A stretch of 64,000 nt of DNA from Oxyruncus cristatus (Eukaryota; Chordata; Aves; Passeriformes; Cotingidae), in the NCBI GenBank assembly GCA_013399855.1, contig VXAY01007418.1, positions 96,169 through 160,168 of the forward strand. The letters are read 5' to 3'. Positions 1 to 10,162 of this stretch are shown here, piece by piece. The notes below the pieces were generated by a model. That model was not told where the DNA came from, did not search any database, and saw nothing but the letters and a program-made list of their open reading frames with translations. The position numbers and the translations under genes were made by a program. Every line of letters starts with the position of its first letter. Within the stretch, counting starts at the first letter, position 1.

Positions 1-248
1 AAACACCCCAAAAATTTAGCTTTTTTTTAATTACAAAAAAAAAAAAAAAAAAAAAAAAGGCAGAGCGTAGTATTGTTCTGTCACTGGTGGGAGAAAGGGG
101 AGGATTTTTTCCCCGCCTTTAAATGTGGTTGAAGTTAAAACTTGACACACGTAGCGGTTTTACTGGAACTTTGCTGTAATTGGAAGGGCAGAATTACTGT
201 TTGTTCTTGCTCTCTGGGGAGCCAGGACTGGTATTGATTAAATACAAG
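1..248. other. Non-coding stretch with poly(A) tract
   Basis: The stretch opens with a T-rich and A-rich segment that includes a 24-base A run at 35-58. No splice-flanked open frame or known repeat is recognisable. The A run could be the tail of an unrecognised retroposon or simple low complexity; no target-site duplication was found. Confidence 0.5.
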
Positions 249-358
249 TATTGCCACGTGTCGGAGGGTCTGAAAGTACCTCAGGACTGGTGAATGAGAA
301 AGACTTGGAGAAGATCTTGGTGAGGAAGCTGAAGCAGCTTTCTAAGGCTCAGACCGAG
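249..358 (+). CDS. Possible internal exon, unknown gene
   Basis: I do not recognise the gene. One frame stays open for about 36 codons and reads like protein at its end: acidic and basic residues with leucines spaced as in an amphipathic helix (EKDLEKILVRKLKQL). The other two frames are interrupted. It ends at a usable donor, GAG|GTAACA at 359. The 5' boundary is uncertain: the in-frame stop lies just upstream, and either AAG at 246-248 or CAG at 282-284 could be the acceptor, but neither has a strong polypyrimidine tract. A coiled-coil or helical segment would fit the residues. It may equally be chance, since no second member of the gene could be tied to it. Confidence 0.22.
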
Positions 359-1692
359 GTAACATTTACTGGGGACAACTCCTGATCCACAGGATGTATG
401 TTCTGCTCCGGGTCAAATCCCTCACCACTCCAGCTGGAGGGATTTCCCTGTTTATTCTCCAGTTTGTCCCTCTCACTGACTCCGTGTAGCTGTGCTTTCA
501 CCGTGAAAAGCCTCCCTGCCTGGTTCCGTGGCTGATGGGATTTCAAACTGGGGCGATGGTGTCAGTTCCTGTGTGCAGGAATTTCTGGAGTGGGAGGGAA
601 GGGATGGGAGGAGGGCAGGGAGTGTGCTCGGGGTCGTGTGAGTGCCCTCTCTTTCACAGGTGGGTCAAAGAAAGCGTTTAATGAAGTGGTTTCTGCCACT
701 TTTCATTTTACTCGAGCATCGGCTCTTCCTTTGCATGAGAATAGAACCTAATTTCTGAAAACCTGCAGAGGTGCTGAGTAGGGAGAAATTGGTTCTATTT
801 ATAGGCTGCAGAATTCCTTTGTACAATAAACCAGTTTGTTTTAATTTAAACTATGTATTCAGCACATTTAGCTTTATTTTATTTAACTACAAGCCTGACG
901 TGCCTTTTTCCTGCATTCTAATTGTTTTTTTAAACTTGTGACATAAAACCCAAGGACAATTAAAAAGCCAGATGAGTCATTAAGAAACTTCATTTGCCAT
1001 TTTTAACATCAAATGTGTTGACTTGCATAGTTTATTAATTTTTACAAATTCCCACCTGTAAAAATAGGACAGCTTTGCAGTTCAGGGAGAGACCTGATTT
1101 ATGGAGGAATAAGCCTGTGTTGTTCTCCACCAGCAAAAGTCAGCCTTTCATTAAGAAAAAAAAAAAACACAATAAAAAACCCAGAAAAGATGCAAAGTAA
1201 GAGAGTTTAAATCAATCAGAATTGAAGTATTTTGCTCTGTTTTGCATCAATAAATCCTGTATTCACGGGAGAAAAGGCGGGATGGTTGGAAGAAGGATTG
1301 GCAGGCAAGTTAGCAGTGGTGTTCCTCGAGGCATAAGGAGCAGTGTTAATCAAGGTATTGACTAAGGACAGAGCAGAAATTATGGGATTTGGAGATGTCA
1401 TCAAAAGAGGAAGAACAGGAGATCCCAGGAGAAGAATGGCTGACTTCAGGACTATTTGTCTCTAAGAAAATGTGAGTCCTTGTAATGCAAACTCTGGTGG
1501 AAAGTTGGGATTTCTGTGCAGGAATTGGAATGTCTTAATCAATCACAGGATAATTCTGATGTCCTGGTGATAAAGATACACACAGGACCGCATTTGTCAA
1601 TGGGGTTATTTCCACAAGTGACAAGGAAATGCCACTGCAACAGGTTGTAGTGAGGCATTGCTTAAAATGCACTCTGCATTCCTTGTGCACAG
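359..1692. other. Non-coding stretch, AT-rich candidate regulatory DNA
   Basis: No convincing exon is visible. The part from about 780 to 1060 is AT-rich and contains a perfect MEF2-type site (CTATTTATAG, 795-804) and a perfect AP-1 site (TGAGTCA, 973-979). Such short motifs are frequent by chance, but the segment looks more like conserved non-coding DNA than repeat. An A-rich run lies near 1155-1170. Confidence 0.3.
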
Positions 1693-1797
1693 GACAAGGA
1701 TTGATTTCAGCTGTACGAGGTGCAGGAGAGGGTACTGCGAGAAGTGACCTGGAGAACAGGGAATCTGGTTCCCAAAATGATGAAAGGAGCCTGCACG
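1693..1797 (+). CDS. Possible internal exon, unknown gene
   Basis: The segment is 105 bp, exactly 35 codons. It is bounded by a fair acceptor (a C/T-rich run ending TTGTGCACAG) and a good donor (ACG|GTAAGG). One frame is open throughout, entering with two bases and leaving with one, so it would be a symmetric phase 1-1 exon that can be included or skipped without frameshift. The encoded stretch is hydrophilic, rich in Glu, Arg, Ser and Gly (for example ARSDLENRESGSQNDERSL), like a disordered linker or a solvent-exposed segment. No domain is recognised. The open frame runs on into the presumed intron to about 2018, so openness alone is weak evidence. The splice motifs and divisibility by three are what make it a candidate. 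Confidence 0.33.
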
Positions 1798-3175
1798 GTA
1801 AGGTGGTGACAAAAAAAGGCAGAGAAAAATCAGATTCCTTTCCCTGTAAATACACCGGCGTACATAGCAGAGAGGGAGAAGAGTTATTTAAATTAAATGA
1901 CAAATCTGGCACAGCAACAAAAGGCTCTGAAAAAGTTTGGGCTGGAAAAGAGCAGAATAGGCTCAAACTAAGGGAGGTGCTTGAAAAGCCGCCTAATGGG
2001 AATTGTGTAAAGGGCTAAAAACCTGATTACGGTGAAGATGGAGCCTGATAAATGTATTAATGGGATTATGCAATGTGGTTGACTTCAGTATTAAGGGATC
2101 AGACTCCGGATTTCCGGTCCTGTGCTTTTGCAAATAATCTTAAGAATCCTGCAGGTAGGAGAGAAAAAAAACTCTAGAGGGTTTTATTTTAAGGAATATT
2201 TTCATTATGATTCAGCTCGGAGCCGGTTTCTCTGTTTCTAATGCGCTAATAACTGAATTGAGAAAGGAGGAAATATCCTTCTGCACTGGGAAAAAGCAGC
2301 AGCTGGCACCTGTTTCCCCGTTTTAGTGGTGGGTTTTGGCAGCGGGCCTGTACCGCTTAGATACATATTTTTTTTTTTAAAATTTTAAAGCCTTTTGGTA
2401 CATTGCAGTGAAGTTAGGCCTTGAAATAGATGGTGCTCAAAAAGCTGGCAATTATTTGTTATTATTTCCCTTTGTAACGATGCTTTTTAAAGAAACCTGC
2501 AGCACTTAAAGCACACGAGTGTTTATTATCGATCCCCTTATTGATCCCCGTTTTCCCCCTTTCCGAATAGTCCCCGGGTTCCTTGTTGCATTGCTAAAAT
2601 CCCAATAAATAAAAGCAACTGCCTTTTTGGCAGAAGGCAGCAGTTACTTTGTCAAAGACGAGTGCCGAGGTGTTTTAGCACAGCGTAACTTTGATCTTAT
2701 GGGGCACTTTCCGCTCCATCTTTCCAGGCCTTTTATGATTTGATTCAGATTCTGCTCTCAGGCCGTGGCTGTGATCAATAGCTGGGCCTTCCCTCCGTCC
2801 TTAAGCAGAGGTGTTTTGCATGGAGGCCTCCGTGATTCCAGAGGGGTGCTGGTTGGAATTGGTTGGTATTGACAGGGTGCCATGTGAGTACAGGAAAACA
2901 TCAGATGCACATTGGCACTTTCAAACACAAGGATGAGGAGACTCATTCCAGCACTTCTAAGCTTTTATTATGAAGGTTTCTGAATTTTAGTTGAGGGACT
3001 GTGTGGATTTCTTAGAAATCCTTGCTAGGATTTGACATTTTGGCAACCTGGAAGAGGATGGAGCAGCTCAGTTGGCTTTTCCCTGGCTGGGGAGGTTGGA
3101 GACAGGTTTTCTCAGAGCCCACCCTGCCTTCACCCCGACATTCTGTGCTCTCCTTGTTGCCCGAAGGCCTCACCT
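1798..3175. other. Non-coding stretch
   Basis: No recognisable repeat. A 66-bp segment at 2089-2154 lies between CAG and CAG|GTAGGA with one open frame, but the acceptor lacks a pyrimidine tract, so I do not call it. The rest holds ordinary unique-looking DNA with a T run near 2370. Confidence 0.4.
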
Positions 3176-3729
3176 GTAGCAGCAATAGTGTGGCAGCAGG
3201 ACCAGGGCAGTGATCCTGCCCCTGTGCTGGGCCCTGGTGAGGCCACCCCTCGAGTGCTGTGTCCAGTTCTGGGGCCCTCAGTTCAGGAAGGACATGGAGA
3301 GGCTGGAGCAGGTCCAGAGAAGGGAGCAGAGCTGGGAAGGGGCTGGAGCACCAGGAGGGGCTGAGGGAGCTGGGGGGGGCTCAGCCTGGAGAAAAGGAGG
3401 CTCAGGGGGGACCTTCTGGCTCTGCAACTCCCTGACAGGAAGGGGGAGCCAGGGGAAATTGGGCTCTGCTCCCAGGGAACAAGGGACACTACAAGAAGAC
3501 ATAGTCTTAAGAGGTTTAGAACATTGGGAAAAATTTCTGCACAGAAAAGGTGGTTAGATGTTGAAAGAGGCTGCCCAGGGAGATGGTGGAGTCCCCATCC
3601 CTGGAGGTGTCCAAGGAAGGACTGGACGTGGCGCTCAGTGCTCTGGGCTGGGGGACAAGCTGGGGGGCAGTCACAGGTTGGACTCGATGGTGTTGGAGGT
3701 TTTTTCCAGCCTGGATGATTCTGTGATCT
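3176..3729 (+). mobile_element. CR1 LINE 3' fragment (type A tail)
   Basis: This is a 5'-truncated CR1 retrotransposon. It begins in the region encoding the end of the reverse transcriptase (text around 'gtggcagcaggaccagggca' and 'ctggtgaggcc') and runs through the end of the ORF2 region into the 3' untranslated part. It finishes at TTGGACTCGATGG...TTTTCCAGCCTGGATGATTCTGTGA. The frame is broken, so it is a dead copy. Poly-G runs near 3371-3405 could form quadruplex DNA. The tail type, with 'gttggactcgatg', differs from the 'accttaaagctcat' type found elsewhere. Confidence 0.93.
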
Positions 3730-4601
3730 CTCTTCAGTTTTGGGGGCTTGACCATGACTATCTCCAGCATGTTCTCATTGCTTCCCACGTGCTTTTTATT
3801 CACCTTCTCCATTCAGGATTCAAATGGCAGATGGTTTTTCTTGCTTGCTTTCAAGGCCCCTCTCATTGGAGCCTTTCAGCTTCTCAAACTAGTTCGCTTA
3901 ATCACCTCAACTTTCCTTTCTGGAACTGAAAACCTTGCGGATGTGCTTTTATTTTGCTTAAACCAATTTGTGGGCAATAGGCTCGAATCGACTGATCCCA
4001 AGCAGCTTTTATTACAGCATCCTCACTGTTTGCCTAAAGCCCACAGCAGAATCACCTCTGGTTTGCTCAGTGCCTACTTTGTGAAGAGGTCAGTCGGCGA
4101 TTACATCCCAGACTTACAGGGCCCCGCTGTTGGTATTTTATCTTCCTTCTGTAGCTGGAATTTAGGGCTCCCTAATCAGCCAGTTCCTGGGAGTATTTCT
4201 TTCTCTCTCTGGTCGTTTTTAAAAGCTCTCTGCACACATCCAAATCCAGCGGTGGGGTCTCCAGCGGACTTCTAACACGATCCCAGCAGACAGCCTTTTA
4301 CAGGCTTTTCCCAGGGTGACTCTAATCCAGAACGACCGTTTCATGCCCGCCATCGCTCTGGGTTTCCAGCAGACACGGATGATTCACTCACCTCACAGAG
4401 AGAACCACAGAACGGTGTCCCAAAACATTATATAAAGAGAGTTTGGGCAGTGGATTTGGGGTGACCGTGGGTACTGTGCATGCTCGGGGCTGACTTCGTC
4501 TGGGGGCTCTGAGGGTGGGTTTTTTCCCTTACATGTTTCCCAGCTGTCTGTACTACACGGTGATGATAATGCCTAACAGATTGTTTTCCTGACGAGGAAG
4601 A
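3730..4601. other. Unique-looking stretch with chance ORF
   Basis: No repeat signature. A 175-codon plus-strand open frame (3748-4275) covers most of it. It has no recognisable domain, no splice context and low-complexity hydrophobic content, so it is treated as chance. A pyrimidine-rich part lies near 4195-4215. Confidence 0.4.
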
Positions 4602-4708
4602 ATTATCCCTGGTTTACACTGTGGTAACTGAACCCGGGGACAAATGGAACAGCTGGCTTAAGCACAGGTCTGTGTGAGCCGAGCCCGCGCTCCCCGAGTC
4701 TTCTGTCT
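4602..4708 (+). mobile_element. Ancient MIR/L3-like SINE tail
   Basis: The order of short blocks matches the 3' half of MIR-type amniote repeats. 'attatccc' is followed by 'gtggtaactgaac' (where MIR has 'gatgaggaaactgag'), then a block resembling 'cttgcccaaggtcacacagc', then 'gtgagccgagcc' and a C-rich end. Divergence is high, as expected for a repeat older than the bird radiation. Identification is by pattern only; a profile search would decide. Confidence 0.42.
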
Positions 4709-6021
4709 TTTCAAGCACTCTCAACAACCTGGCAGGTTGTCAAGGCCCCTCAGATCGTGTGGACTCGAGGGTGAGCTGAAGTGCTGGAGACTCCCAGCCT
4801 GCAACAAAAAACACACGCTGAAAATGCTGCTTTTCTGCTTTACTGAACTGCTTGGTTTGCAGTCACTTTTAATTTAAGTTTAGACAGTGCTGGATGCTTA
4901 ATTAAAAAAAAAAAAAAAAAAAAAAAAAAGGTGCTTTTGGTAGACGAGAGCGTAATGCCCAAGCTCTGCTGCAGTTACAACGTGTACATGTTTGGGGATT
5001 ATGTTATATACAAGTGAAACGATTGGGTTTTAACTCCTGTTTAAATATAGTTCAAATTACGGAATATTTAGTGGAGCAGAATAAGCGGTTGCCTGCCAGC
5101 TTTTTCATACCAGTGGTTACCAGATGTGTCTGTATTTAGAACCTCACCATCTGCTCCAGAGTGGAATTTGGGGGTAGTCTAGGTATGTGGATGTGTCTTC
5201 TTCCTTGGGGTACCTCCGGAAAACTTCAAAGCGTCTGTTTTGAGATGAAGGGGAGGCATGGTTAGCTGTAATACTCGAGGAATTCCAGGGAATTTCGAAG
5301 AAATGCAGCTGATCTCTCAGTGCAGCAGGGCTTGGAAGGGGAAGGAGCCTTAAGCAAAGAGGCAGGGCTGGTATTTTGTGCCGTTACTCGGCCACTGCCA
5401 AGATCCACTCGGAGTTTTCCTTGGCTGTCACCAGGCTGGGCTGCTGCTTCCTGCTTTGGATCGCGTCTTTCTGAAGAGAAACTCAGAAGTTTCCGGAATT
5501 TCCAAGACTGTTGCAGTGTGGAAGTCTCTTCATGGGATTTTCTTTTTTTTTAATTATTTCTGTAGATAAGATTTATTTAGATAATTTCTGTTGCTGCTGG
5601 ATTGGTGTAGAATTGCTGTGAGCTGTTATAGACAGAACAGGAAGGGAACCTTTACCCACACACACCTCATCGAGCTCCACCAAAGCCAGGAGTTACCTGT
5701 CCTACTGAAACTCATTTACTGGACATTTTTAGGTATAGGGAAAACCATATTTTGGTCAACAAACTATTTGTGAAAAATGTTCACCCAGTGCTAATAACAG
5801 CCTTTGGTTGCTAATGAACTGGGATATACTGAGGGAGGAGGGAAAGCTCCACGTGTCTCTACCCACCCAGTATCTCATGGTTTATTTGTCACCAAAAAAC
5901 TCTCAAAAAACTTGACTTCCATGTTGCTGAAATATGAAAATGACCCTTTTTGGGCATCGTGGTTCTTGTGAGGGAAAGAACATGGTGTGGTTATGTATGG
6001 TTTTATAAACAAAGCATGATG
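4709..6021. other. Non-coding stretch with poly(A) tract
   Basis: It holds a 26-base A run at 4904-4929 and T-rich DNA near 5540-5560. No exon or repeat family is recognised. Confidence 0.45.
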
Positions 6022-6087
6022 GCAGGGGGGTGGAAAGAGATGATGTTTAATGTCCCTTCCAACCCAAATCATTCTGTGACTCTGTGG
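6022..6087 (+). mobile_element. CR1 LINE, extreme 3' end only
   Basis: Only about 65 bases remain. The segment reads 'tggaaagagatgatgtt' then 'tgtcccttccaacccaaatc' followed by 'attctgtgactctgtg'. This is the conserved CR1 3' stem and its octamer-like terminus. It is a severely 5'-truncated copy. Confidence 0.82.
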
Positions 6088-7619
6088 TAATTGAATAATT
6101 TAATTAATTTATCTGGAATGTTTGTTGTTAGTCAAACACCTGGTGGGGCAACTCGACGTGCTCCAGGGGTGATTTGTAATATTCCACCTTGAACAAAACC
6201 TTCTACCTCATTTCTTGCCTCGTGATGTTTCTTTTACATAGCCAGGTAAAATAAAAGCACCAACTGTGCCCTCATGAACAAGGGAACAGGCATTTCTTTC
6301 CTTCACCCCGTGTAACCCCCAGCATCTTGCCAAAAGGTTCCACTGCTTTTGTAGACTTATTTTCTTCTGCCATCAGGATCTGGTTCCCCTGTGCAGGATG
6401 CTGATAGTCCTTTGTGTTTGCTCTTTGGATCCCAGCTGGGGCTGCACTGGCTCCAAACCAGAATTAGGATTTGGGAGGGTAGAGCCTTTATGTCTGTGTG
6501 TCCATTCCTGTGGTAACTTTTTTCCTTTCCTGGTTGCCTCTGAGTGTTTGATTTTATGTTCCAGCCCTTGCTCTGCTTTATGGCCAGGAGTGGGTTGTAC
6601 TGTTACAACACTCTTGGTGCTCACAGGGTCTTCAAAAGCTCTTTTTTTAACTGTCCTGAGATGCCTTCACCTACCCCTGAAATGCAGCTACTTCAGCTGC
6701 AAAGCCTGGCAGCTGCTCCAACAGCAGGAGCACAACCAGGCCACTGCTTTTAAGACATAAAGTAAGGAAAGGAGAAAAAAACCAAATGCCATATCCATTA
6801 AAAAACTGCAGGGAGAAGGCAAATTGTCAGAATGTAATTACCTAAACTGGAGTTTGGCCAGCACTCTGGATTAACATTTCGTCCTGGAGCATGCCCTGGG
6901 ATACCTGATGGCCAAAAGAAGCTGGAGTCTCGCCAGGATTAAAAATTGAGCTTTGCTGTGTAGTCCTTCAGTAGTGGCTGAGAGATGTAGATAATCTATT
7001 TAGCACCTACAGCACCCTGGGGCTAAAAAGTGGCTGAATCCTCTGAAATCCGATAGGAGTGTCTGAGGTTAAGAGTGCGGTCTGAAAACGTTCCATGGAA
7101 CTTGTAAAATCCACAGATGGTCCAGCCTTGGAACTGTCTCCTGTGGAAGAGAAAGAGGTTAAAAAAGATGTGCCAAAAGGATTGCAGCAGGGAAAAAGAT
7201 GGAAGCTCAGGGTCCTCCCCCCTCCCACCCCCTGACTGCTGTTCCGTGTTTTTCCGAGGTTTATTTCAGGCCATGGAAGCGTGCCATGGAAATGTGCATT
7301 AGCTGGCTCTGAAGCTCCTCAATACCTGCTCGAAATGACTCAGGCGAATTTAGAGCAGATTGGAGGCACCAGGATGCAAGACATGCTTGGGAGGAAGTGG
7401 GACAAGGAGCAGGGAATTCAATGTGGATAAGGAAAAGAGGGAAAGTGGGGACCTTTTCGAGCAGAGAGGAGGAGGACACAAAGGTGCGATGGCATTCACT
7501 GTGTTCAGTTGCAACTGCCAATTCTAGAGCTACTTAAAATGTGATATGAGGGAGATTCCCAGCATGAAGTAATACAGAGGTGGTGTCTAAAGAAGTGGTT
7601 CTGTGAGCAGAATCCCTGC
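6088..7619. other. Non-coding stretch
   Basis: Unique-looking DNA without a recognisable exon, RNA gene or repeat. The open frames present are short and overlap on both strands. Confidence 0.45.
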
Positions 7620-7805
7620 ATAGTTTGGGTGGGAAGGGACCTTAAAGCTTATCCTGTTCCACCCCCTGCCCTGGGCAGGGACACCTCCCACTATCCCAGG
7701 TTGCTCCAAGCCCCGTCCAGCCCGGCCTTGGACACTTCCAGGGATGGGGCAGCCACGGCTTTTCTGAGCAACTTCCACCCTCACAGGGAAGGATTTCTTC
7801 CTAAA
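7620..7805 (-). mobile_element. CR1 LINE 3' fragment (type B tail)
   Basis: The 3' end is at the low coordinate. It reads 'atagtttgggtgggaaggga', the reverse complement of the CR1 terminus, then 'ccttaaagctt', 'ctgccctgggcagggacacc' and 'aggttgctccaagccccgtc'. The copy is truncated around 7805 at 'ggatttcttcctaaa'. Confidence 0.94.
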
Positions 7806-9600
7806 GGTCGAAAGAAGGGTCAAGATCTGAACTGCAACTGGTTTTCAGTTGGCTTTGCGTTGCACCTGCACCCTTCCATACAGCAGGATTAGTATTTTCA
7901 CACCTCCAAATCCAACTAAAAGTCAGTAAGGAGTTTCAAGGTCTTGAACAGGACTGGCACTATGCATTGAGTCTGTTTCTTTGGGAAAACAGGTTGAGAA
8001 GCTGGTAGGAGTAAAAGGCTTCTCCTTGCCAGGAAGGAGCCAGGCAGCCTTCTCTGCAACTTATTTTCTTCTTTAAACTATTATTCATCATAGCTTATAG
8101 ACTGTGTCCTTTAGGATCCACTTCTGATGTGGAAATTTCATATGTGTTCTTGAATACTGTATATGAGAAAGCACAAGCCCAGACAGCAGAGGAGGTGGGA
8201 AATGAGGGTATTTGAACACGGCTTTTTTTTTTTTCTGTTGGGATGTACAGAAGGCAGCGGAGCAGTGGATTTTTCACGTGGTAGAAGGGAAGCTGAGAAC
8301 TCCCCTTTAACACTGATCTCCTATTAGAGTAAGAAGGGTAAGCACACAGAGAAGGGGATTAAATCTGAAGGTGTCTCCGTCAATATAATCTGTAATAGCC
8401 TTGATAGTGCTTTCTGAAAGAGAGACTTGCCAGACCGGCTGCTGATCCTGACAGCTTGTTTTCTTTAGGGAGCTGGGAGAAGAATTGGTCTCTTCAGTTG
8501 TGTCCTGAAGTGCACGTTCTCCGCTGGTATTTCTTCCTCAGTGAGGTCCTGAAGGGAATTATCGTCTCCCCGTTTCCTCCTGCAGAGGTCCAGGTAGATC
8601 TCAGGGTGGAATGCAAAACCCCAAGCCAGAGTGGGAGCAGATGTGTGTGGTAGGACACCCGTGGGTGTGTTCAGTGATTCGGATGTTAATTTTGTCTTTA
8701 TACTGTGTGATGCAGTCATAGTCTTTTTTTTTCTTTTTTTTCCTTTTTTTTTTTTTTTTCCCTTGAAAAAATATGAAAGTATTGTTTCTTAGAGCCTTTG
8801 AACCTGCAGTACCTATTCCTGCCCTTCGGAACAGCACGTTCCCTGCAAGGGAAATTGGATTTTGTATTGTTTATCAAAGGGTAGACCCATGCCCCCGCCT
8901 TACCCCTCGCTGCTTTTTCATCTCAGGATAAAAGTTAGTTTCTCTTTGCATTCTTTACACATGTGTAAATGACTGTTAAAAAGTGAAGAGAGATGGAAAA
9001 AGTGGGGTTTTTTTGCTGTTTTGAAGTGCTCATGTTTTATTAAAGCTGAGATTCCCAGAGCTTCGTGGCCAGAAACACACCACCCTCTCTGCTCCTGGAG
9101 AGAAAACCCTGTTTTTCCTGTGAAAAACTTTCTAATTCCCCCAAAGTTGTCAAGCTTGAGTGGTTTGGTGTGGGATTTGATTCCCATGGATATGAATGCC
9201 TTTCATGGAGCCCCTATAATATAAAATTAAAGCGCGTAAACAGAGGATTGAACGTGTTTGACGTGGTTTTGTTGTGAGAAGATGCCGGCACCATTACTTG
9301 CTTTTTTTTTTAATCCCCTTTATTTCACTCTAGCTTTTTTCTCCCCTTTTGCTTCCGTCACCATCTGTTACATGTTGTGTTTGGTACTTGTCACTGATTT
9401 TTACATAGATGCTGTGCCTTAACAACGTATAACCACTGATAACATTTAACACACATATTTTAAGATACTTTTAAGATACTTTGTTCAGAGTAAGAGGCAT
9501 TTGCGCCCTTCACGTAAACCCTCCAGGTTGGATCTGGGTGTTATTTTGTAACAAACTCCAAGCCATTAAGGGTATTTTATTATCTGCAGATCAGCTTCCC
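7806..9600. other. Non-coding stretch with poly(T) tracts
   Basis: It contains T-rich low complexity at about 8725-8761 and 9300-9312. A minus-strand frame at 8465-8600 ends at a stop and has a charged, protein-like composition; it is listed as a weak finding only. No repeat family is recognised. Confidence 0.4.
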
Positions 9601-9616
9601 ACGAGCTCAAAAGGTA

Positions 9617-9706
9617 TTTGGGGGACACATAGCGCTCTGTGGCCAGACCGAGCTTCGTGGTGGCACCTTTATGGGGTTTTGGAGGACACACAGGGCTGCG
9701 TGGCCA
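9617..9706. repeat. Diverged 29-bp direct duplication
   Basis: Two copies, 9617-9645 and 9678-9706, share 24 of 29 bases (both begin 'tttgg', both end 'gtggcca') with starts 61 bases apart. They sit immediately upstream of the CpG island, so the spacing may matter for promoter binding sites, although no factor is assigned. Confidence 0.7.
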
Positions 9707-9753
9707 TAGGGCTGGGCTGTGGCCGCCCCTTCGAGGCGTCATCGAGCACTAAC

Positions 9754-9764
9754 AACATGGCGGC
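9754..9764 (+). promoter_or_regulatory. YY1 site
   Basis: AACATGGCGGC is a perfect match to the strong YY1 consensus AANATGGCGGC. In vertebrate promoters this motif usually lies just downstream of the transcription start with this orientation. Its ATG opens a five-codon frame (Met-Ala-Ala-Pro-Pro-stop), so if transcribed it would act as a tiny upstream ORF. Confidence 0.7.
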
Positions 9765-9808
9765 TCCTCCCTGAGGGGCGGGGGATGTGAGAGACAGCGC
9801 GCCTTTTA

Positions 9809-9818
9809 GGCGGGAAAA
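9809..9818. promoter_or_regulatory. E2F-like site
   Basis: GGCGGGAAAA is the reverse complement of TTTTCCCGCC, matching the E2F consensus TTTCCCGC. It lies between the YY1 and NRF1 motifs in the CpG island. Confidence 0.5.
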
Positions 9819-9832
9819 GCGCCTCGGCGCGG

Positions 9833-9844
9833 CGCGCGTGCGCA
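9833..9844 (-). promoter_or_regulatory. NRF1 site
   Basis: CGCGCGTGCGCA is the reverse complement of TGCGCACGCGCG, which fits the NRF1 consensus YGCGCAYGCGCR at every position. NRF1 typically controls nuclear genes for mitochondrial and basic cell functions. Confidence 0.65.
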
Positions 9845-9921
9845 GTGGCGGGAACCGAGCCGGGGAAGCTTCGGCTCTTCTCGGCAGGTTCCGGAGGCGG
9901 GAGTGTCCCCGACCCTCACGC

Positions 9922-10005
9922 CTTCGGCAATCTCCGCCCTCTCTTCGGGTATCTCCGCCCCCCCTTCGTTAAGTTCCGCCACCACTTCGGCAACTTCCGC
10001 CGCTC
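9922..10005. repeat. Four-unit 21-bp tandem repeat in CpG island
   Basis: Units start at 9922, 9943, 9964 and 9985, an exact 21-base period. Each begins CTTCG and carries a TCCGCC block near its centre. The first and last units are most alike, the middle ones diverged. Because 21 is divisible by three, a plus-strand frame reads a seven-residue repeat of the form F-x-x-(L/F)-R-x-x. That frame has no AUG start, so coding is doubtful. The units are just as likely repeated binding sites in a promoter or 5' UTR. Confidence 0.8.
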
Positions 10006-10149
10006 CGGTCGGAAATGGCCGAAGACGTGCGAGACCCAGCGGTTTAAGGGGAGAAGACCGGCCGGCTTTTCGGAACAAACCAACTGTGTCCGGCCTGGAG
10101 GGGGGGGAGCAGGGGAGGGCAAACGGAGCGGGAAGACAAGGCAGCGGCT

Positions 10150-10162
10150 ATGGCTCCCCCCC
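10150..10162 (+). CDS. Possible start of first coding exon, cut by gap
   Basis: ATG at 10150 has G at -3 and G at +4 (GGCTATGGCT), a favourable initiation context. It follows about 400 bases of CpG island. Only Met-Ala-Pro-Pro can be read before the N run at 10163. If real, the rest of exon 1 lies within or beyond the gap. The C run just before the gap may itself be unreliable sequence. Confidence 0.22.

Noticed and set aside
3748..4275. 175-codon plus-strand open frame
   Set aside because: No splice signals, no homology recognised and a composition consistent with chance.
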